Of a stretch of 64,000 bases of DNA, positions 59,766-64,000 are shown piece by piece. The notes beneath the pieces are model-generated. The model was given only the letters and a program-made list of their open reading frames with translations, made no database searches and was not told the origin of the DNA. Within the stretch, counting starts at the first letter, position 1, and each line of letters starts with the position of its first letter. The DNA is from Actinobacillus sp. (lineage in GTDB: Bacteria > Pseudomonadota > Gammaproteobacteria > Enterobacterales > Pasteurellaceae). The stretch covers positions 9,749-73,748 of the forward strand of contig JAHHQY010000003.1 in assembly GCA_020026115.1 (NCBI GenBank), given 5' to 3'. Position numbers and translations under genes: made by a program.

Positions 59766-59900
59766 CTCGCACCGAAAAATTGCTATAAAATAAAAGAAAG
59801 CAAAATCATAACTAATTGATTTTGCTTTCTTTTTAAAATTTTTTATAAAAACTAAAGTTGGAAAAGAAAGTTATTAACGTGTATAATATGGCGGTTTTTT
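59766..59900 (+). repeat. Direct repeat unit, copy 2, before rmlB
   Basis: 135 bp matching 56971-57109. It includes the CTCGCACCGAAAA core, a perfect 11-bp terminator stem (GAAAGCAAAAT/ATTTTGCTTTC) and the promoter. The pair brackets licABC. Confidence 0.92.
59858..59887 (+). promoter_or_regulatory. Promoter of rmlB-rmlA-wzx
   Basis: TTGGAA (59858-59863), 18-bp spacer, TATAAT (59882-59887), the same promoter as that of licABC. Confidence 0.75.
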
Positions 59901-59946
59901 TATTTGCAAAAAGCAAGTAACCGAGATAAAAAATTAGAGCAATAAA

Positions 59947-61020
59947 ATGAAAGAAAAAACAATATTAGTAACAGGTGGAGCAGGCTTTATCGGCTCAGCC
60001 GTTGTGCGAGAAATTATTCGTCATACACAAGATACCGTGGTCAATGTAGATAAATTAACATATGCAGGGAATTTATCTTCTTTAGCATCAATTTCTGAAA
60101 ATGAACGTTATGCTTTTGAATGTGCGGATATCTGTGATGCGACAGAAATGCAAAGAATTTTTGAAAAATATCAACCAGATGCCGTTATGCATTTAGCTGC
60201 AGAAAGCCATGTGGATCGCTCAATTGATGGTCCTTTAGCATTTATTGAAACCAATATTATCGGTACCTATACGTTATTAGAAACAGCACGAAAATATTGG
60301 CAAAATCTTTCAGAAGAGAAAAAACAATGTTTCCGTTTTCATCATATTTCAACAGATGAAGTTTATGGTGATCTTGAGGGAACAACAGATTTATTCACAG
60401 AAACAACACCTTATGCGCCAAGTAGTCCTTATTCGGCCTCTAAAGCTTCTAGTGACCATCTTGTTCGAGCGTGGCGTCGAACTTATGGTCTACCGACAAT
60501 AATTACAAACTGTTCCAATAATTATGGTTTTTACCATTTTCCAGAAAAACTTATCCCATTGATGATTTTAAATGCTTTAGATGGAAAAGCCTTGCCTGTT
60601 TATGGTAACGGTCAGCAAATTCGTGATTGGTTATTTGTGGAAGATCATGCTCGAGCATTATATAAAGTTGTAACGGAAGGCCAAGTGGGAGAAACCTACA
60701 ATATTGGTGGACATAATGAAAAAACCAATTTAGAAGTAGTACAAACCATCTGTCATATTTTAGATGAATTAGTTCCAGAAAAACCTAAAAAATTAAACAG
60801 TTACGCTGAGTTAATAACCTTTGTAAAAGATCGACCAGGACATGATTTACGTTATGCAATTGATGCAAGCAAAATTCAGCGTGAATTAGGTTGGAAACCA
60901 CAAGAAACTTTTGAAAGTGGTATCAGAAAAACGGTGGAATGGTATTTAAATAATCAAGATTGGTGGCAAGCAATTTTAGATGGAACTTATCAATTAGAAC
61001 GATTAGGAGTTAAAGCATAA
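59947..61020 (+). CDS. rmlB: dTDP-glucose 4,6-dehydratase
   Basis: 357 residues of the extended SDR family. NAD site VTGGAGFIGSAVVREII at the N-terminus, HLAAESHVDRSIDGP, active-site HISTDEVYGDL, YSASKASSDHLVRAW (Tyr and Lys) and NCSNNYGFYHFPEKLIPLMI. It makes dTDP-4-keto-6-deoxyglucose, the branch point to rhamnose and to dTDP-amino sugars. It shares one base with rmlA (TAATG). Confidence 0.96.
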   Translation: MKEKTILVTGGAGFIGSAVVREIIRHTQDTVVNVDKLTYAGNLSSLASISENERYAFECADICDATEMQRIFEKYQPDAVMHLAAESHVDRSIDGPLAFIETNIIGTYTLLETARKYWQNLSEEKKQCFRFHHISTDEVYGDLEGTTDLFTETTPYAPSSPYSASKASSDHLVRAWRRTYGLPTIITNCSNNYGFYHFPEKLIPLMILNALDGKALPVYGNGQQIRDWLFVEDHARALYKVVTEGQVGETYNIGGHNEKTNLEVVQTICHILDELVPEKPKKLNSYAELITFVKDRPGHDLRYAIDASKIQRELGWKPQETFESGIRKTVEWYLNNQDWWQAILDGTYQLERLGVKA

Positions 61021-61895
61021 TGAAAGGAATTATTTTAGCTGGCGGTTCAGGAACAAGATTGTACCCAATAACACAAGCCATATCTAAACAGCTTTTGCCA
61101 ATTTATGATAAACCTATGATTTATTACCCGTTATCCGTATTGATGTTAGCGGGTATTCGAGAAATTTTAATTATTACTACTCCTGAAGATAATGAATCAT
61201 TTAAACGACTATTAGGCGATGGTAGTCAATTTGGTATTCAGCTTGAGTTTGCCGTACAGCCAAAACCAGAAGGCTTAGCTCAAGCTTTTATTATTGGGGA
61301 AGAGTTTTTAGCAGGTGATAGTGCTTGTTTAGTGCTAGGAGATAATATTTTCTACGGACAAGGCTTTAGTAGTATGCTTCAATCAGCTATAAAAAAAGAA
61401 GTAGGAGCTACGGTATTTGGTTATCAAGTAAAAGATCCACATCGTTTCGGTGTTGTTGAGTTTGATGAAAATAGAAAAGTATTGTCTATTGAAGAAAAAC
61501 CTGAACAGCCTAAATCCAATTTTGCCGTTACTGGGTTGTATTTTTATGATAATCGCGTTGTCGATTTTGCTAAAAAAGTGAAACCATCAGCACGAGGTGA
61601 ATTAGAAATTACAACAATAAATCAAATGTATTTAGAAGACGGTTCTTTGAATGTTCAATTATTAGGTCGAGGATTTGCATGGCTTGATACAGGAACTCAT
61701 GAAAGTTTATTAGAAGCGGGAGCATTTGTTTCTACTGTTGAAAAAAGACAGGGATATAAAATTGCCTGTTTAGAAGAAATTGCCTTTAATAAAGGTTGGT
61801 TGACGAAAGAAGAAATATTAGTATCAGCTGAAAAATTAAAGAAAAATGAATATGGTGATTATTTAAAAACACTTGTAAATGAATTAAAGCAATAA
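61020..61895 (+). CDS. rmlA: Glucose-1-phosphate thymidylyltransferase
   Basis: 291 residues. LAGGSGTRLYPITQAISKQLLPIYDKPMIYYPLSVLM at the N-terminus and LGDNIFYGQGFS plus VVEFDENRKVLSIEEKPEQPKSN are textbook RmlA. It supplies dTDP-glucose to RmlB. It is translationally coupled to rmlB. Neither rmlC nor rmlD follows; wzx comes next, so the sugar made is probably not rhamnose. Confidence 0.96.
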   Translation: MKGIILAGGSGTRLYPITQAISKQLLPIYDKPMIYYPLSVLMLAGIREILIITTPEDNESFKRLLGDGSQFGIQLEFAVQPKPEGLAQAFIIGEEFLAGDSACLVLGDNIFYGQGFSSMLQSAIKKEVGATVFGYQVKDPHRFGVVEFDENRKVLSIEEKPEQPKSNFAVTGLYFYDNRVVDFAKKVKPSARGELEITTINQMYLEDGSLNVQLLGRGFAWLDTGTHESLLEAGAFVSTVEKRQGYKIACLEEIAFNKGWLTKEEILVSAEKLKKNEYGDYLKTLVNELKQ

Positions 61896-61902
61896 TGTAT
61901 TT

Positions 61903-63336
61903 ATGAAAGAACAACAGAAAAAATTATCTAAAGGTATTGTTTGGAGTTTTATTGATGCCGCTCTTGGATCTGGCGTCGTTTTTCTTGTTGGTATTATTTT
62001 AGCAAGAATATTAACACCAAAAGAGTTTGGTATTATAGGAATTGTTACAATTTTTATTGCTATATCAAACTCTATTGTGGATAGTGGTTTTTCAAATGCA
62101 TTAATTAGAAAATTAAATGTTACCTCTGAAGATTATAATACGGTTTTTTATTTTAATTTAGTTGTAAGTTTATTTTTATATTTATTACTTTACATTGCTT
62201 CACCTTTTATTGCTCATTTCTTTAATGAGCCATTGTTAATTCCTGTTATGAGAGTAATAGGGATAATTTTAATTATAAATGGATTAGCAATAATTCAACG
62301 AACTATTGTTACTAAAAATGTAGATTTTAAATTAAGAGCAAAGATTTCCATTGTATCGTCAACTTTTAGTGGAATAATAAGTATCGCATTAGCAATGCAA
62401 GGATTTGGTGTTTGGAGCTTAGTTTGGCAACAATTAAGTAATCAAATTATTATGACATTGTTATTTTGGCTTTTAAATAAATGGAGACCAAAATTAGAAT
62501 ATTCTTGGGCGAGTTTTAAGGAATTATTTTCTTTTGGATCTAAATTATTAATTTCCGGACTTATTGATACTATTTATACTAATATTTATCAATTTGTTAT
62601 TGGTAAATTTTATTCTCCTGCTCAGCTTGGATATTATACGCGCGCGATGCAATTTCAGATGTTATTTGCAAATAATTTAACGTCAATTGTACAACGTGTT
62701 ACTTACCCAGTATTAAGTGAATTACAGAATAATCAAACATCTATGCGATTGCTTTATCAGAAGGTAATAAAAATTACAATGATGTTTTCTGCTTCAACAT
62801 TACTTGGATTAGCGGCAATTTCAGATCCTCTCATTTTAAATTTATTGGGAGAAAAATGGCTTCCTGCATCAACCTATTTACAAATTATTTGTTTTTCAGG
62901 AATGCTTTATCCTTTACATGCTATAAATTTAAGCCTATTACAAGTAAAAGGGCGTTCTGACTTATTTTTAAAGTTGGAGATTATAAAAAAATTTATTGGA
63001 GTCGTCCCTGTAGTTATTGGTATTTTTTATGGGATAGAGTATATGTTATTAACAGGAATAATAACAGGTTGGATTTCTTTTCGTTTAAATAGTTATTATT
63101 CAGATGAATTAATTGGTTATTCAACATGGCAACAATTTAAAGAAATATGTCCAATTATTTTAATTGCAGGCACAGTTTCTTTTTTTGTTTGGCTATTATC
63201 AGTTAAATTTGGATATTCCATTTATATCTTAATATTGCAAATTTTATTTGGAATTTTATTTACAATTATTATTTATGCCACAATAAAAAATCCAGAATTT
63301 TTAGAAATTAAAAAATGGATATTAAAAAGAAAATAA
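61903..63336 (+). CDS. wzx: Wzx-type oligosaccharide-lipid flippase
   Basis: 477 residues, about 12-14 membrane helices of the MOP superfamily (polysaccharide transporter family). The N-terminus KLSKGIVWSFIDAALGSGVVFLVGIILARIL and FFNEPLLIPVMRV are typical of the O-antigen/colanic-acid flippase group. It moves a lipid-linked sugar unit across the inner membrane. It lies 7 bp after rmlA and is strongly AT-rich, typical of exchanged surface-glycan genes. The cargo is unknown. Confidence 0.85.
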   Translation: MKEQQKKLSKGIVWSFIDAALGSGVVFLVGIILARILTPKEFGIIGIVTIFIAISNSIVDSGFSNALIRKLNVTSEDYNTVFYFNLVVSLFLYLLLYIASPFIAHFFNEPLLIPVMRVIGIILIINGLAIIQRTIVTKNVDFKLRAKISIVSSTFSGIISIALAMQGFGVWSLVWQQLSNQIIMTLLFWLLNKWRPKLEYSWASFKELFSFGSKLLISGLIDTIYTNIYQFVIGKFYSPAQLGYYTRAMQFQMLFANNLTSIVQRVTYPVLSELQNNQTSMRLLYQKVIKITMMFSASTLLGLAAISDPLILNLLGEKWLPASTYLQIICFSGMLYPLHAINLSLLQVKGRSDLFLKLEIIKKFIGVVPVVIGIFYGIEYMLLTGIITGWISFRLNSYYSDELIGYSTWQQFKEICPIILIAGTVSFFVWLLSVKFGYSIYILILQILFGILFTIIIYATIKNPEFLEIKKWILKRK

Positions 63337-63350
63337 GCATAGAGGAATAT

Positions 63351-64000
63351 ATGAAAGAATTAAATAAAAAAATTTTAGTGACATCGCCTTTATTACCATC
63401 TTTAGATGAGTTAAAACCTTATTTAGAAGATATTTGGCAAAGAAAATGGCTAACGAATAATGGGCATTATCACCAACAATTAGAAAAGGAATTAGCTGAA
63501 TATTTAGGCGTACCTTATGTTTGTTTGTTTACAAATGGAACATTACCTTTAATGGTTGCATTGCAAGCTTTAGAGATAAAAGGAGAGGTTATCACTACGC
63601 CATATAGTTTCATTGCCACTGCGCATTCAATTTGTTGGTTAAATCTAAAACCGGTGTTTGTAGATGTTGACCCAGAAACAGGAAATATTGATCCAAGAAA
63701 AATAGAAGAAGCAATTACGGATAAAACAACAGCAATTATGCCCGTACATGTTTATGGCAATCCTTGTGATGTTATCGCTATTCAAAATATTGCAGAGAAA
63801 TATAACTTAAAAGTGATTTATGATGCCGCGCATGCATTTGGAGTTAAAATTCATGGGCAATCTGTTTTAAATTATGGTGATATTTCTACATTAAGTTTTC
63901 ATGCAACAAAAGTTTATAACACCATAGAAGGTGGTGCGTTAATTTGTCACACAAAAGAAATGAAAGAACGAGTGGATAAGTTAAAAAACTTTGGCTTTTC
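63351..64000 (+). CDS. DegT/DnrJ-type sugar aminotransferase (5' part, cut by window edge)
   Basis: 216 residues visible. The N-terminus ILVTSPLLPSLDELKPYL and WLTNNGHYHQQLEKELAEYLGV, the TNGTLPLMVALQALEI turn, ITTPYSFIATAHSI, YDAAHAFGV (Asp for PLP) and the PLP lysine in SFHATKVYNTIEGG are VioA-like. VioA aminates dTDP-4-keto-6-deoxyglucose to Qui4N; with rmlA and rmlB upstream, that is the likely substrate. A 3-keto transaminase is an alternative. RBS GAGGAA. Confidence 0.85.
   Translation, partial: MKELNKKILVTSPLLPSLDELKPYLEDIWQRKWLTNNGHYHQQLEKELAEYLGVPYVCLFTNGTLPLMVALQALEIKGEVITTPYSFIATAHSICWLNLKPVFVDVDPETGNIDPRKIEEAITDKTTAIMPVHVYGNPCDVIAIQNIAEKYNLKVIYDAAHAFGVKIHGQSVLNYGDISTLSFHATKVYNTIEGGALICHTKEMKERVDKLKNFGF

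Noticed and set aside
1..64000. Insertion sequences, prophage, integrons, toxin-antitoxin pairs or CRISPR arrays
   Set aside because: No transposase, integrase, phage gene, toxin-antitoxin pair or regularly spaced repeat array is visible; the many short repeats are dispersed and not array-like.

Overview
This window is chromosomal DNA of a member of the Pasteurellaceae (the Haemophilus/Pasteurella/Aggregatibacter group of gammaproteobacteria). The evidence is the low G+C content, the many proteins close to E. coli and Haemophilus homologues, the ponA gene facing a comABC-type competence operon with a Sxy-dependent (CRP-S) dyad between them, and a lic1 phosphocholine locus. I cannot name the species. 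Most of the window is ordinary housekeeping DNA with short intergenic spaces and hairpin terminators. I saw no insertion sequence, prophage or CRISPR array.

Layout: 1-2.9 kb holds pmbA (partial), darP, rnhA, dnaQ and two tandem tRNA-Asp genes. 3.0-6.7 kb is a four-gene operon: a FecBCD/BtuFCD-type importer, probably for molybdate/tungstate because a ModE-like box covers its promoter, plus a methyltransferase. 6.7-10.3 kb has yggU, yggT, corA, a YfcZ/YiiS-family gene, yggL and trmB. 10.6-14.5 kb has a phosphohexomutase, tpiA and gltS. 15-18.4 kb is nupC-deoB-deoD (nucleoside uptake and salvage). 18.6-21.7 kb is gyrA and a SirB-family gene. 21.7-24.8 kb is a shortened competence operon (comA, comB, comC, comE). 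25-32.4 kb holds ponA, rlmJ, paeA and maeB. 32.4-41 kb holds an ABC exporter, a YbaN-family gene, smrB, mobA, yihD, dsbA, maoP, pflB and focA. 41-52.4 kb holds prfB (programmed frameshift), lysS, aroG, manXYZ, a YobD-family gene, manA, prfA, prmC and kdsA. 52.5-57 kb holds aspA, groES-groEL and a YchE-family gene. 57-64 kb is an AT-rich surface-polysaccharide region: licABC, then rmlB, rmlA, wzx and an aminotransferase cut by the window end.

Physiology: four carbon/energy promoters (phosphohexomutase, maeB, manX, aspA) carry CRP sites at the spacing of activated promoters. Together with pflB, focA, the mannose PTS and manA they suggest a sugar-fermenting, CRP-controlled facultative anaerobe. 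groES has a textbook heat-shock promoter.

Most interesting points. (1) A repeat, CTCGCRCCGAAAA with an A-tract, occurs about 34 times by my reading, in both orientations, inside genes and as inverted pairs at gene ends. This is the distribution of a DNA uptake sequence, while the two known Pasteurellaceae uptake sequences are nearly absent. (2) The competence operon has lost comD (PilP), and the secretin has lost the N0 domain that PilP normally binds, as if by one in-frame deletion. (3) The licABC genes sit between two ~135-bp direct repeats that each carry the repeat, a terminator and a promoter, which looks like a removable cassette. (4) GyrA has Ala at position 83, the key quinolone-resistance position.
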